Shown piece after piece: positions 1 through 9,115 of a DNA stretch of 60,526 bases. The stretch comes from an uncultured Pelagibacteraceae bacterium (GTDB taxonomy: Bacteria; Pseudomonadota; Alphaproteobacteria; Pelagibacterales; AG-422-B15): the NCBI GenBank assembly GCA_905182145.1, contig CAJJAN010000003.1, positions 1 to 60,526 of the forward strand, read 5' to 3'. The translations under genes and the position numbers were made by a program. Position 1 is the first letter of the stretch. Each line of letters begins with the position of its first letter. The notes beneath the pieces are model-generated. The model was given only the letters and a program-made list of their open reading frames with translations, was not told the origin of the DNA and ran no database searches.

Positions 1-466
<466 letters not shown>

Positions 467-497
467 CTATATTTAATAATCATAAGCAATTAATACA

Positions 498-2534
498 ATG
501 TCCATTAATCAAAAATTCGAAGTTGTTGCAGAATATAAGCCAGCTGGTGACCAGCCTGAGGCTATTAAAGAAATTGTATCAAATATAAAAAAAAATGAAA
601 ATAACCAAGTTCTTCTTGGTGTAACGGGGTCAGGTAAAACCTTTACTATGGCTAAAACTATTGAAGCGGTTCAAAGACCGGCTTTAATTTTAGCTCCAAA
701 TAAAACCTTAGCGGCACAATTGTATGGTGAAATGAAATCTTTCTTTCCAAATAATGCTGTTGAATATTTTGTTTCATACTATGACTACTATATGCCTGAG
801 GCATATGTTCCTAAGTCAAATACATTTATCGAAAAAGAATCTTCTATTAACGAGCAAATAGATAGAATGCGCCATTCAGCTACTAGAGCGCTTTTAGAAA
901 GAAAAGATGTAATAATTGTTGCCAGTGTATCTTGTATTTATGGAATTGGATCCGCTGAAACTTATGGAGATATGATTGTAGAAATTGTAAAAAACCAAAA
1001 AATTGGTCGCAATGAACTCATTCAAAAATTAGTAGAGCTGCAATATAAAAGAAATGACACTGATTTTCACAGAGGTACTTTTAGGGTTAGAGGTGATTTA
1101 GTGGAGATATTTCCTTCTCATTATGAAGATAGAGCTTGGAGAATTTCATTATTTGGAGATGAACTAGAATCTATTTGTGAATTCGATCCATTGACAGGAA
1201 AGAAAAATGAAGATCTAGAAAAAATAAAAGTTTATGCGAATAGCCACTATGTAACACCTCGTCCAACTCTACAACAGGCTATGATCTTAATTAAAAAAGA
1301 GTTAAAAAAAAGAATACCAGAATTTAAAGCGCAAGATAAATTAATTGAGGCACAGCGTATTGAAGAGAGAACTAAATTTGACTTAGAGATGATCGAAGCT
1401 ACTGGGAGCTGTAACGGAATTGAGAATTATTCGCGCTACTTATCTGGTCGTAAAGAAGGTGAACCACCCCCCACTCTATTTGAATACCTTCCTGACAATG
1501 CTCTTTTATTCGTTGATGAAAGTCATGTAACGGTACCTCAGCTCGGAGGAATGTATAAAGGTGACAGAAGTAGAAAAACAACACTTTCTGAGTATGGGTT
1601 TAGATTGCCTTCATGTTTAGATAACAGGCCACTTAAGTTTGAAGAATGGGAAGCAATGCGTCCTCAAACTTTATTTATATCAGCTACTCCAGGCTCATGG
1701 GAACTAGATCAAACAAAAGGCGTTTTTGTTGAGCAGATTATTAGACCAACGGGTCTTATCGATCCTGAAGTTGAAGTAAGACCAGCTAAAACTCAAATTG
1801 AAGATTTAATTCTAGAAGCTAGAAAAATAATTGAGAATAATCATAGAGTTCTTGTGACTACACTTACCAAGAGAATGGCTGAAGATCTAACGGAATATAT
1901 GCATGAAAATGGCTTAAAAGTTAGATATATGCATTCTGATATTGACACTTTAGAAAGAATAGAAATTCTTCAAGATCTAAGAAGGGGTGTTTTTGACATA
2001 CTTATTGGAATTAATCTTTTACGTGAGGGTTTGGATATTCCTGAATGTGCATTAGTTGCAATCTTGGATGCAGACAAAGAAGGTTTTTTAAGATCAGAAC
2101 GCTCATTAGTTCAAACAATTGGAAGAGCAGCAAGAAATGTTGATAGTAAAGTTATACTTTATGGAGATAAAATAACAAAAAGTATGCAATATGCAATTAA
2201 TGAAACAAAAAGAAGGCGTTTAATTCAAGAAAAGCATAATAAAATTAACGGTATTACTCCACAAAGTATAAAACGTGATATAAATCAGACTTTGGAAAAT
2301 ATTAATATTAATGAGGACAATGTAACCAAAACCAATGAAGAATATAAGATGGTTGGCAACAATATTGAGAAACATCTAAAATCATTAAGAGATAAGATGA
2401 TAAAATATGCTGAAGATTTAAATTTTGAAGAAGCAGCAAATATAAGGGATGAAATTAGAAAATTAGAAAAAAGAGACTTAGAGCTAGATTATATTAGAAC
2501 TCCAAAACAAAAAAAGAATAAATACTTCACTTAA
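498..2534 (+). CDS. uvrB: UvrABC system protein B (excision nuclease helicase subunit)
   Basis: UvrB verifies DNA damage handed over by UvrA and recruits UvrC for dual incision in nucleotide excision repair. The 678 residues match the usual length. Walker A GVTGSGKT is at residues 41-48, the damage-probing beta hairpin region reads [12 protein letters not shown], the helicase DESH box and the C-terminal helicase motifs ([17 protein letters not shown]) follow. A UVR domain that binds UvrC is near residues 625-660 ([19 protein letters not shown]). The gene heads a packed operon that also holds uvrC, with only 6 bp before the next gene. It shares an 85-bp divergent promoter region with aspC. Identification is certain. 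Confidence 0.98.
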   Translation: MSINQKFEVVAEYKPAGDQPEAIKEIVSNIKKNENNQVLLGVTGSGKTFTMAKTIEAVQRPALILAPNKTLAAQLYGEMKSFFPNNAVEYFVSYYDYYMPEAYVPKSNTFIEKESSINEQIDRMRHSATRALLERKDVIIVASVSCIYGIGSAETYGDMIVEIVKNQKIGRNELIQKLVELQYKRNDTDFHRGTFRVRGDLVEIFPSHYEDRAWRISLFGDELESICEFDPLTGKKNEDLEKIKVYANSHYVTPRPTLQQAMILIKKELKKRIPEFKAQDKLIEAQRIEERTKFDLEMIEATGSCNGIENYSRYLSGRKEGEPPPTLFEYLPDNALLFVDESHVTVPQLGGMYKGDRSRKTTLSEYGFRLPSCLDNRPLKFEEWEAMRPQTLFISATPGSWELDQTKGVFVEQIIRPTGLIDPEVEVRPAKTQIEDLILEARKIIENNHRVLVTTLTKRMAEDLTEYMHENGLKVRYMHSDIDTLERIEILQDLRRGVFDILIGINLLREGLDIPECALVAILDADKEGFLRSERSLVQTIGRAARNVDSKVILYGDKITKSMQYAINETKRRRLIQEKHNKINGITPQSIKRDINQTLENININEDNVTKTNEEYKMVGNNIEKHLKSLRDKMIKYAEDLNFEEAANIRDEIRKLEKRDLELDYIRTPKQKKNKYFT

Positions 2535-2540
2535 AAATAT

Positions 2541-3476
2541 ATGAATATAATGATCTATCAATTGAGTTTAATTTTATTAAGTCTAGGAATATTAATTGCT
2601 AGTGCCGATCAACTTATCAATCAAGCGGATGCAATTGCAAGAAAATTTAATTTCTCACAAGTATTAATAGGTTTAACAGTTGTTGCATTTGGCACTTCGG
2701 CGCCTGAGCTAATGGTTTCTTTGTCTGCAGCATTATTTGAAACGCCCCCTGCATCGGATGCAATTATAGGCAATATAATTGGAAGTAATATTGCAAACTT
2801 ATTGTTGGTGCTTGGCGTCACTGGAATGTTGTATAATGTAAGTTTTGAAAGCATTGACATTAAGACAAATTTTTATTTGTTTTTGGCTACAGCATATTTA
2901 ATCATAATCTTTTCTGTAAGTTCTAATATAGGTTGGCTTCATTCTTTTATATTTTTAATAATACTGATATTTTTTATTAATCATCTAAAAAATTTTTCAC
3001 CTAACAATGAAGCTATAGCTCTTGAAAGCAATGTTAGTTTAATAAAATTAACATTAAGTTTTATTGGGTTTTTTATTGGTGGAAAACTTTTTTTATCAGA
3101 GTCATTAGAATTTTTTTCTAGCTTAGGTATCGCACACACAGTCATAGGCTTAACCGTTCTAGCTCTTGGAACCTCATTGCCTGAATTAATTACACTACTC
3201 ATTGCAGCATTGAAAAAAAAAGGTGCTATGGGTATAGGTAATATTATTGGAAGTAATATTATGAATATTTTATTTGTTTTATTCCCTTCCATTATCATAG
3301 TTCAAATTAGAGGTTTTAACTTTTCATCCTTGAATATTCACTCTAATGATTTAATTCTTCTTGCTATGAGTACTTCGGTAATTATAATTTTAGGCTTAAC
3401 TAAAAAATCATTAAGTAGAGTACTTTCAATAGTTTTTGTATTGAGTTACTTAATTTATATATATAGATTATTTTAA
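2541..3476 (+). CDS. yrbG: Calcium/sodium antiporter of the CaCA family
   Basis: This is an inner-membrane cation exchanger of 311 residues and about ten membrane helices. The two inverted alpha repeats that form the ion site are plain: GTSAPELMVSLSAAL followed by IGNIIGSNIANLLLVLG in the first half, and GTSLPELITLLIAAL followed by IGNIIGSNIMNILFVL in the second. The family exchanges Na+ (or H+, K+) for Ca2+; the exact ions cannot be read from the sequence. It starts 6 bp after uvrB and its stop overlaps the next start by one base (TAATG), so it is part of the uvrB-pgsA operon. Confidence 0.93.
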   Translation: MNIMIYQLSLILLSLGILIASADQLINQADAIARKFNFSQVLIGLTVVAFGTSAPELMVSLSAALFETPPASDAIIGNIIGSNIANLLLVLGVTGMLYNVSFESIDIKTNFYLFLATAYLIIIFSVSSNIGWLHSFIFLIILIFFINHLKNFSPNNEAIALESNVSLIKLTLSFIGFFIGGKLFLSESLEFFSSLGIAHTVIGLTVLALGTSLPELITLLIAALKKKGAMGIGNIIGSNIMNILFVLFPSIIIVQIRGFNFSSLNIHSNDLILLAMSTSVIIILGLTKKSLSRVLSIVFVLSYLIYIYRLF

Positions 3477-4204
3477 TGAGAAAAAATCCAATTGCTCTTG
3501 TAACCGGTGGAGCAAAAAGAATCGGAAAGCAAATTTGTATAGACTTAGCTAAAAATAGTTATGACATAATAATTCATTACAACAAATCTAAAGTATCAGC
3601 CAGCGAGCTAAGAAAAGAGATTATTGAACTGGGTGTTAGATGCGAAATAATTAAATGTGACTTTAATAATAAAAAAGAAGTTGATAAATTTTATCCAAAA
3701 GCAACTAAGTTACTAGGTAAAATATCCTGTTTAATAAATAATGCATCAGTTTTTGAAAATGATAAAATTCATAATTTCACATCTAAATCTTGGAATAAAC
3801 ATCTTGATACCAACCTATATGCACCAATAAAATTAAGTAAAGACTTCTCTAAGCAGCATACAAAAAATACACACGGTAATATAATAAATATTTTAGACCA
3901 AGGAGTAATAAATCCAAGTATAGCATTTTTTTCATACAACATTAGTAAAGCTGCATTACATTCAGCAACTATAATTTTAGCAAAATCTCTTGCTCCTAAT
4001 ATTAGAGTTAATGCCATAGGACCTGGGCCAACAATTAAAAATGAGTTTCAGTCTGATAAAAATTTTAAAAAACAAATAAATTCAACTTTACTTAAAAGAG
4101 GCTCTAAGCCCAAAGATATAAGTAACACTTTAAATTATATACTAGAAACAGAGTCTTTAACTGGACAACTAATAGTAGTAGATGGTGGAGAACATTTAGC
4201 ATGA
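3476..4204 (+). CDS. Short-chain dehydrogenase resembling pteridine reductase/FolM
   Basis: This is a classical SDR of 242 residues. The N-terminal nucleotide motif reads VTGGAKRIGKQI, followed by IIHYNKSK, where the basic residue and serine after the second strand favour NADPH. The active site is SYNISKAAL (YxxxK), preceded by the NNAS motif. The GGAKRIG start, the HYNKS segment and the GPGPT turn near the C terminus are typical of PTR1/FolM pteridine reductases. The next gene, folB, overlaps it by 4 bp (ATGA). I therefore infer a role in reducing dihydrobiopterin-type or dihydrofolate substrates. A general SDR with another substrate remains possible. Confidence 0.7.
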   Translation: MRKNPIALVTGGAKRIGKQICIDLAKNSYDIIIHYNKSKVSASELRKEIIELGVRCEIIKCDFNNKKEVDKFYPKATKLLGKISCLINNASVFENDKIHNFTSKSWNKHLDTNLYAPIKLSKDFSKQHTKNTHGNIINILDQGVINPSIAFFSYNISKAALHSATIILAKSLAPNIRVNAIGPGPTIKNEFQSDKNFKKQINSTLLKRGSKPKDISNTLNYILETESLTGQLIVVDGGEHLA

Positions 4205-4623
4205 ATAAAAATAAATTAAATTTAGAAATTCTAAATTCTGAAATAGATAATATTGATCATAACTCTGGATACAATTTAATATTTGTGAACGATTTAATGT
4301 TAAATGCTGAGTTGGGTGTGTACGCTCATGAAAAAAATATTCAACAACCATTAAGGGTTAATGTAATCGCTAAAATAAAAGATATACCTGACACGTCAAA
4401 TGAAAAAATTGATAACGTTGTATGCTATAATCAAATATCTCTAATTATAAAAGAAATTGTGAATTCGGGTCATACAATACTCTTAGAAACTTTAGCTGAA
4501 AAAATTTTACAAGAGTGTTTTAAGAATAATAGAATTGAAACTATTAAGATTAGACTTGAGAAGTTAGATGCAATTGATGATGCTGAGAGTGCAGGTATTG
4601 AAATTGAAAGATCTCGAAAATAA
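4201..4623 (+). CDS. folB: Dihydroneopterin aldolase
   Basis: FolB cleaves 7,8-dihydroneopterin to 6-hydroxymethyl-dihydropterin and glycolaldehyde in folate synthesis. The core starts near residue 27 with FVNDLMLNAELGVYAHEK, then QQPLRVNVIAKI, and ends with the usual strand IKIRLEKLDAIDDAESAGIEI. The 140 residues include about 25 extra at the N terminus (before YNLIFVNDL) that lack family features. No in-frame ATG is closer to the core until the methionine of NDLML, so I keep the long start, which also gives the ATGA overlap with the SDR. Translational coupling with the SDR gene is likely. Confidence 0.88.
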   Translation: MNKNKLNLEILNSEIDNIDHNSGYNLIFVNDLMLNAELGVYAHEKNIQQPLRVNVIAKIKDIPDTSNEKIDNVVCYNQISLIIKEIVNSGHTILLETLAEKILQECFKNNRIETIKIRLEKLDAIDDAESAGIEIERSRK

Positions 4624-4625
4624 AG

Positions 4626-6452
4626 ATGCAAAATATTGATAAGATTAAATCAATAGTAGATAAATCCCCGACTAATCCAGGCATCTATAAGATGCTAGAT
4701 GAAAATCAAAAGATTCTTTACGTCGGTAAAGCTAAAAATATTAAAAATAGACTTAAAAACTATCTAAATGATAACAATCTAACTAATCGAATTAAACGAT
4801 TGATGCGATCAACACGACAAATAGACACTATTGTTACCGAAACTGAAAAAGAAGCTCTGTTGCTTGAAGCAAATTTAATAAAAAAAATTAAACCTCAGTA
4901 TAATATATTGCTAAGAGACGATAAATCTTTTCCTTATATATTTATTAATCATGAGCAAGAGTATCCAAGAATTTCTAAACATAGAGGAAAGCAGAAATTT
5001 AAAGGTAAGTATTTTGGTCCATTTGCAACTGTTGGATCTCTAAATTATACTCTCAAAATTCTTCAAAAAGTGTTTCAGTTAAGATCGTGTGAAGATTCAT
5101 ATTTTGAAAATAGAAGTAGGCCTTGTTTGATGCATCAAATCGAACGATGTAGTGCGCCTTGTGTGGATGTTATAAATGTTAAAAAATATCATGAGCTTGT
5201 AAAAGACGCAGAAGATTTTCTATCAGGTAAGCATAGTGGCTTACAGAAAAATTTATCTATAAAAATGCATGAAGAGAGCAATAATGAAAACTATGAGAAA
5301 GCAGCAAGTTATAGAGATAAAATTAAAGCTTTAACTCAAATACAAAGTCAGCAAAATATTAATCTTTATGATATTACGGACACTGATGTTATTTCTATTT
5401 CACGCCAAGGAGATAAATCCTGCATACAAGTATTTATTTACAGAGCGGGTCAGAATTGGGGCAATAAGAGTTATTTTCCTAAGCATACAGTCGATGAAAC
5501 AAATGATGCTATTCTAGAAAGATTTGTTATTGATTTCTACACTAGGTACGCTCCGCCCATAGAAATATTGATTAATAATAACATTGAAAATGTAAACTTG
5601 ATTTTGGAATCACTTAAATCGATCTACAAAACAAAAACTAAATTTATTATTCCTAACAAAGGTAAGAAAGCAGAGCTAATTAAATATGCATCTCGTAACT
5701 CAGATATATCTTTGAATAGACATATTTCAGATACTTCAACAAATATTAAAAGCTTAGAAAAATTAAGATCAATTATTAATAGTAATGGTAAAGTTCAGCG
5801 TATAGAAGGCTACGATAATAGCCACGCATTTGGAAAAAATGCAGTCGGTGCTATGGTAGTTTTTGGTGAAGATGGATTTGAAAATAAGAACTACAGAAAA
5901 TTTAATATAGATAATTCTAAAATTACACCCGGTGATGATTATGGTATGATGCGTCAGGTTATTACTAGAAGATTTGCAAATATAACCGCAGACAGTAAAA
6001 AATATTCATCTTTACCAGATGTAATATTAATTGATGGTGGCAGAGGTCATTATGATACAGTAAAAAAAACACTTACAGAAATTGGAATAAAAGATATTAA
6101 GATTTTATCAATATTTAAGGGCGTTAATAGATCTAATAAACTTGATAAAATAATATTTGGTAATAACTCTGACTTTATTCGTAACGATGATCCTGTTTAC
6201 TTCTTGCTACAAAGAATAAGGGATGAATCTCATAGATTTGCCATAGGTGCACATAGAAATAGAAATAAAAAAGATATAGAGAACTCAGAATTAGAGCTTA
6301 TATCTGGCTTAGGTAACAAAAGACGTAAACTTCTTTTAAATCATTTTGGTTCTGTTAAAGATGTAAAGGGAGCCTCTAAGCTAGACCTGGAAAAAGTTGA
6401 CGGTATAAATAAATTGCTTTCGGAAAAAATATATAATTTTTTTAATAATTAA
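4626..6452 (+). CDS. uvrC: UvrABC system protein C (dual-incision endonuclease)
   Basis: UvrC cuts on both sides of a lesion after binding UvrB. The 608 residues carry the GIY-YIG nuclease domain (PGIYKMLDENQKILYVGKAK, residues 18-37), a UVR motif (NNENYEKAASYRDKIKAL), the RNase H-like C-terminal nuclease (EGYDNSHAFGKNAVGAMVVF, then LIDGGRGHYD) and a final helix-hairpin-helix (ISGLGNKRRKLLLNHFGS). All usual domains are present. It lies 2 bp after folB and overlaps pgsA by one base. The uvrC-pgsA pair is common in proteobacteria. Confidence 0.98.
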   Translation: MQNIDKIKSIVDKSPTNPGIYKMLDENQKILYVGKAKNIKNRLKNYLNDNNLTNRIKRLMRSTRQIDTIVTETEKEALLLEANLIKKIKPQYNILLRDDKSFPYIFINHEQEYPRISKHRGKQKFKGKYFGPFATVGSLNYTLKILQKVFQLRSCEDSYFENRSRPCLMHQIERCSAPCVDVINVKKYHELVKDAEDFLSGKHSGLQKNLSIKMHEESNNENYEKAASYRDKIKALTQIQSQQNINLYDITDTDVISISRQGDKSCIQVFIYRAGQNWGNKSYFPKHTVDETNDAILERFVIDFYTRYAPPIEILINNNIENVNLILESLKSIYKTKTKFIIPNKGKKAELIKYASRNSDISLNRHISDTSTNIKSLEKLRSIINSNGKVQRIEGYDNSHAFGKNAVGAMVVFGEDGFENKNYRKFNIDNSKITPGDDYGMMRQVITRRFANITADSKKYSSLPDVILIDGGRGHYDTVKKTLTEIGIKDIKILSIFKGVNRSNKLDKIIFGNNSDFIRNDDPVYFLLQRIRDESHRFAIGAHRNRNKKDIENSELELISGLGNKRRKLLLNHFGSVKDVKGASKLDLEKVDGINKLLSEKIYNFFNN

Positions 6453-7000
6453 TGAAAAATCTTCCAAACATTTTAACAATTTTTAGAATAATATTAATAC
6501 CAATAATATTATCTTTAATTTTACTGGATACACAGAATACAAACTTATTTGCATTTATTGCTTTTATTGTTGCATCATTATCAGATTATTTTGATGGCTA
6601 TTTGGCTAGAAAATATAATTTAACTAGTAATTTTGGAACTATGTTAGACCCTATCGCTGATAAACTGCTTGTTATTCTGGTTGGATTTATATTGTGCTAT
6701 CGTGGAGATATTAATGGAATTCATTTAATTCCTTTTTTATTGATAGTTTCAAGAGAAGTTTTCATTTCTGGAATAAGAGAGTATTTATCTCAACTAGATG
6801 AAAAAATATCGTTACCTGTTTCAAATTTAGGAAAATATAAAACTGCTATGCAGATGTTGGCGTTGTTTTGTTTGCTACTAGACCCACTAATGACAAATAG
6901 TTTAATTGTTATATCTGAACTTGGAATATTCTTGCTTTGGGTTGCAAGTATTTTGTCAGTATTAAGTGGATATCAATATTATCAAAGAATACCTAATTAA
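6452..7000 (+). CDS. pgsA: CDP-diacylglycerol--glycerol-3-phosphate 3-phosphatidyltransferase
   Basis: PgsA makes phosphatidylglycerol-phosphate at the inner membrane. The full CDP-alcohol phosphotransferase signature D-G-x2-A-R-x8-G-x3-D-x3-D runs from D48 to D70 (DGYLARKYNLTSNFGTMLDP and on). Several hydrophobic helices fill the rest of its 182 residues. It is the last gene of the uvrB operon and its ATG overlaps the uvrC stop. Its TAA overlaps the convergent ilvE stop within the 4-bp TTAA at 6997-7000, so there is no room for a terminator hairpin. Confidence 0.95.
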   Translation: MKNLPNILTIFRIILIPIILSLILLDTQNTNLFAFIAFIVASLSDYFDGYLARKYNLTSNFGTMLDPIADKLLVILVGFILCYRGDINGIHLIPFLLIVSREVFISGIREYLSQLDEKISLPVSNLGKYKTAMQMLALFCLLLDPLMTNSLIVISELGIFLLWVASILSVLSGYQYYQRIPN

Positions 7001-7878
7001 GATCTAACAAGATTATGGTAGTCTTGCATGAACTTAAAATTCTTAGTTTCATCGCCAGTTTTAAATTTTATATCATCAATTGATTGTAATGGTGTAATTT
7101 CTGCTGCCGTTCCAGTTAAGAATGCTTCATCATAATTTGAAATTTCATCAGGCATAATATGTCTTTCTATTATATTAAAACCTTGGCTAGATAGCATTTC
7201 AATAACAGTCTGACGAGTGATACCATTTAAAAAACAATCAGGAATAGGTGTATGAACATCATTGCCTTTAATAAAAAAAATGTTAGCCCCAGTACCTTCA
7301 GCAACATACCCTCTATAATCTAGCATTAAAGCATCGTGATAGCCTTTTTGTTCTGCAAATGATTTAGACATTGTACAAATCACATACGGACCCGATGCCT
7401 TGGCTTCACAAGGGGCAGTGTCTGGGGAGGGTCTTTTCCAAGGAGACGTAATTAGTCGAAGTCCCGCTTTTCTATCTTCAATTTTAAAATAAGAGGCCCA
7501 ATCATCCCAAGCTGCGATTGCTACATTAATATCAGAGTTTGAAGTAGACAGTCCCATCTGTTGACTACCTCTCCATACAATTGGTCTCACATAACAATCA
7601 TGAAGTTCCATTTTTTGGATTAGTTCGTCCTTAGCATCGTTAATCTGTTTCTCAGTAAAGGGTATTTCCATGCCTAATGTATTTGCAGATTTAAATAGGC
7701 GATTTGTATGTTCTTCGGATTTAAATATCTTTCCTTTGTAAGCTCTTTCACCTTCAAATACCGAGCTTGCATAATGCATTCCTTGAGTAATTACATGGCA
7801 TTTGGCATCATTCCAGGCAATAAATTCGCCATTCATCCAAATCAAACCATCTCTATTATCAAAAGGTAACATTTCCAT
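6997..7878 (-). CDS. ilvE: Branched-chain amino acid aminotransferase
   Basis: This fold type IV PLP enzyme transfers amino groups to and from leucine, isoleucine and valine. Its 293 residues hold the PLP lysine context PCEAKASGPYVIC, the LMLDYRGYVAEGTGANIF block and the NGITRQTVIEML block, and it starts MEMLPFDNRDGLIWMNGEFI as alphaproteobacterial IlvE proteins do. It is transcribed away from the petP-petR operon through an 82-bp region with palindromes. D-amino-acid transaminase or aminodeoxychorismate lyase share the fold, but the length and N-terminal part favour IlvE. Confidence 0.93.
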   Translation of the reverse strand: MEMLPFDNRDGLIWMNGEFIAWNDAKCHVITQGMHYASSVFEGERAYKGKIFKSEEHTNRLFKSANTLGMEIPFTEKQINDAKDELIQKMELHDCYVRPIVWRGSQQMGLSTSNSDINVAIAAWDDWASYFKIEDRKAGLRLITSPWKRPSPDTAPCEAKASGPYVICTMSKSFAEQKGYHDALMLDYRGYVAEGTGANIFFIKGNDVHTPIPDCFLNGITRQTVIEMLSSQGFNIIERHIMPDEISNYDEAFLTGTAAEITPLQSIDDIKFKTGDETKNFKFMQDYHNLVRS

Positions 7879-7908
7879 ATTTTCTTAGTAAAAAATTAAA
7901 CTACTTAG

Positions 7909-7965
7909 TTATCAGATAATCTAGTTGATTAATATAACTTTTTATCATTATTATGTCATAATGAC
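7909..7965. promoter_or_regulatory. Two short palindromes between ilvE and petP; possible MarR operator
   Basis: The 82-bp divergent region holds two perfect 5+1+5 palindromes, TTATCAGATAA at 7909-7919 and GTCATAATGAC at 7955-7965. The second overlaps the proposed petP start codon at 7961. MarR-family proteins usually bind palindromes and repress their own promoters, so either could be an operator for PetP. The assignment is inferred from position and symmetry; short palindromes are also frequent by chance in AT-rich DNA. Confidence 0.3.
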
Positions 7966-8434
7966 TGACTTAAATAATGACACGCATAAGGGTTCATCGC
8001 TATTGTACCTAAGAGATGATAAATTGAAAGAAACTCTAAATAATTTTTTTTTAGTATATAAAAATTTTGAAAATCAGATTTTAGAAAATGCAAGTGACAA
8101 TCATTTAGGGATTGCAGACATCAGATGTATTCTAGTTATATTACTTTACCCAGGTATTACTTTTAATGAACTAATAATAAGACTAGGGATAACAAAGCAA
8201 AGTCTTAATAGAGTTTTAAAAATACTAATAGATGAAAAAATGGTAATTCAAGAAATTAATAAAAAAGATAAACGAATGAAAAACTTGTTTCTTTCAAGTG
8301 AATCAAAAAAAATTATTAATGACTTAGTCAACCCAACCATAAAAGAGATAAGTAGTGCTTTTCAAAAATCAGGTTCAGAAGCTGTTAGTGGATTTAACCA
8401 AACCTTTTCAAATTTAATTGATAAAACTAAATGA
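7961..8434 (+). CDS. petP: MarR-family regulator, PetP-like
   Basis: This winged-helix regulator has 157 residues. The core shows the MarR arrangement: ADIRCILVILLYPGITFNEL, then the recognition region LGITKQSLNRVLKILIDE, then the wing KKDKRMKNLFLS. The ORF track begins at a TTG at 7925; I prefer the ATG at 7961, which removes 12 residues lacking family character. The stop overlaps the petR start (ATGA). A MarR gene coupled to an OmpR-type regulator downstream of ilvE matches petP-petR, known from Rhodobacter capsulatus as needed for cytochrome bc1 expression. The bc1 operon lies about 10 kb away here. Function is inferred from this synteny. Confidence 0.78.
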   Translation: MTDLNNDTHKGSSLLYLRDDKLKETLNNFFLVYKNFENQILENASDNHLGIADIRCILVILLYPGITFNELIIRLGITKQSLNRVLKILIDEKMVIQEINKKDKRMKNLFLSSESKKIINDLVNPTIKEISSAFQKSGSEAVSGFNQTFSNLIDKTK

Positions 8435-9114
8435 GCAACAACTTAGATAGCCATATATTAATTGTTGATGATGATGATAAAATTAGAGAACTGCTTAAAG
8501 ATTTTCTAATATCAAATAATTTTTTAGTATCGACGGCAATAAATGGTGAGGATGCAATTAAAAAAATAGAGCTAATTAATTTTGACATATTGATATTAGA
8601 TATAATGATGCCTGGCATAGATGGCTATGAACTAACAAAAATTATAAGATTAAAATCATTGGTGCCAATTATTCATCTGACTGCTATGGGTGATACCAAC
8701 AATGTAATACAAGGTCTAGAATTAGGTGCTGATGACTATTTATCAAAACCATTTGAGCCAAAAGAATTATTGTTAAGAATAAAAAATATATTAAAGAAAA
8801 CTGATACAAAGTCTTTCAAAGATCAAATTCAAATTAATAATCTTATTCTAAATCTAGTCACTGGTGAAATCTCAGGTTCTAAGTCTAGTAAGTCTCTAAA
8901 CTCTAATGAGTTATCTATATTACGAATATTATCAAAAGATATTGGAAAAGCTTTTTCAAGAGAAGAATTGAGTAAAATACTAGGCTTTGAACAAGAAAGA
9001 ACATTAGATGTATGTATTAACAGGCTTAGAAAAAAAATTGAAAAGGACCCTAAATTTCCAAAATATTTAAAAACTAAGCGTGGTGCTGGCTATGTATTAT
9101 GGGTTAATAATTAG
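8431..9114 (+). CDS. petR: OmpR-family response regulator, PetR-like
   Basis: The 227-residue protein has a receiver domain with acidic pocket D13-D15, phosphoacceptor D57 (FDILILDIMMPG) and conserved K106 (DDYLSKPFEPKELL). A winged-helix DNA-binding domain follows from about residue 130 (SREELSKIL, then RTLDVCINRLRKKIEKDP and RGAGYVLW). It overlaps petP by 4 bp and a sensor kinase gene starts 1 bp after its stop, so the three are probably one transcript. In Rhodobacter PetR is implicated in bc1 expression; that role is transferred here by gene order. It is certainly an OmpR-type regulator. Confidence 0.85.
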   Translation: MSNNLDSHILIVDDDDKIRELLKDFLISNNFLVSTAINGEDAIKKIELINFDILILDIMMPGIDGYELTKIIRLKSLVPIIHLTAMGDTNNVIQGLELGADDYLSKPFEPKELLLRIKNILKKTDTKSFKDQIQINNLILNLVTGEISGSKSSKSLNSNELSILRILSKDIGKAFSREELSKILGFEQERTLDVCINRLRKKIEKDPKFPKYLKTKRGAGYVLWVNN

Positions 9115-9115
9115 A

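Noticed and set aside
9080-9115. Twelve extra residues at the start of the histidine kinase
   Set aside because: They lie inside petR and an ATG directly after the petR stop gives a standard start before the first membrane helix.
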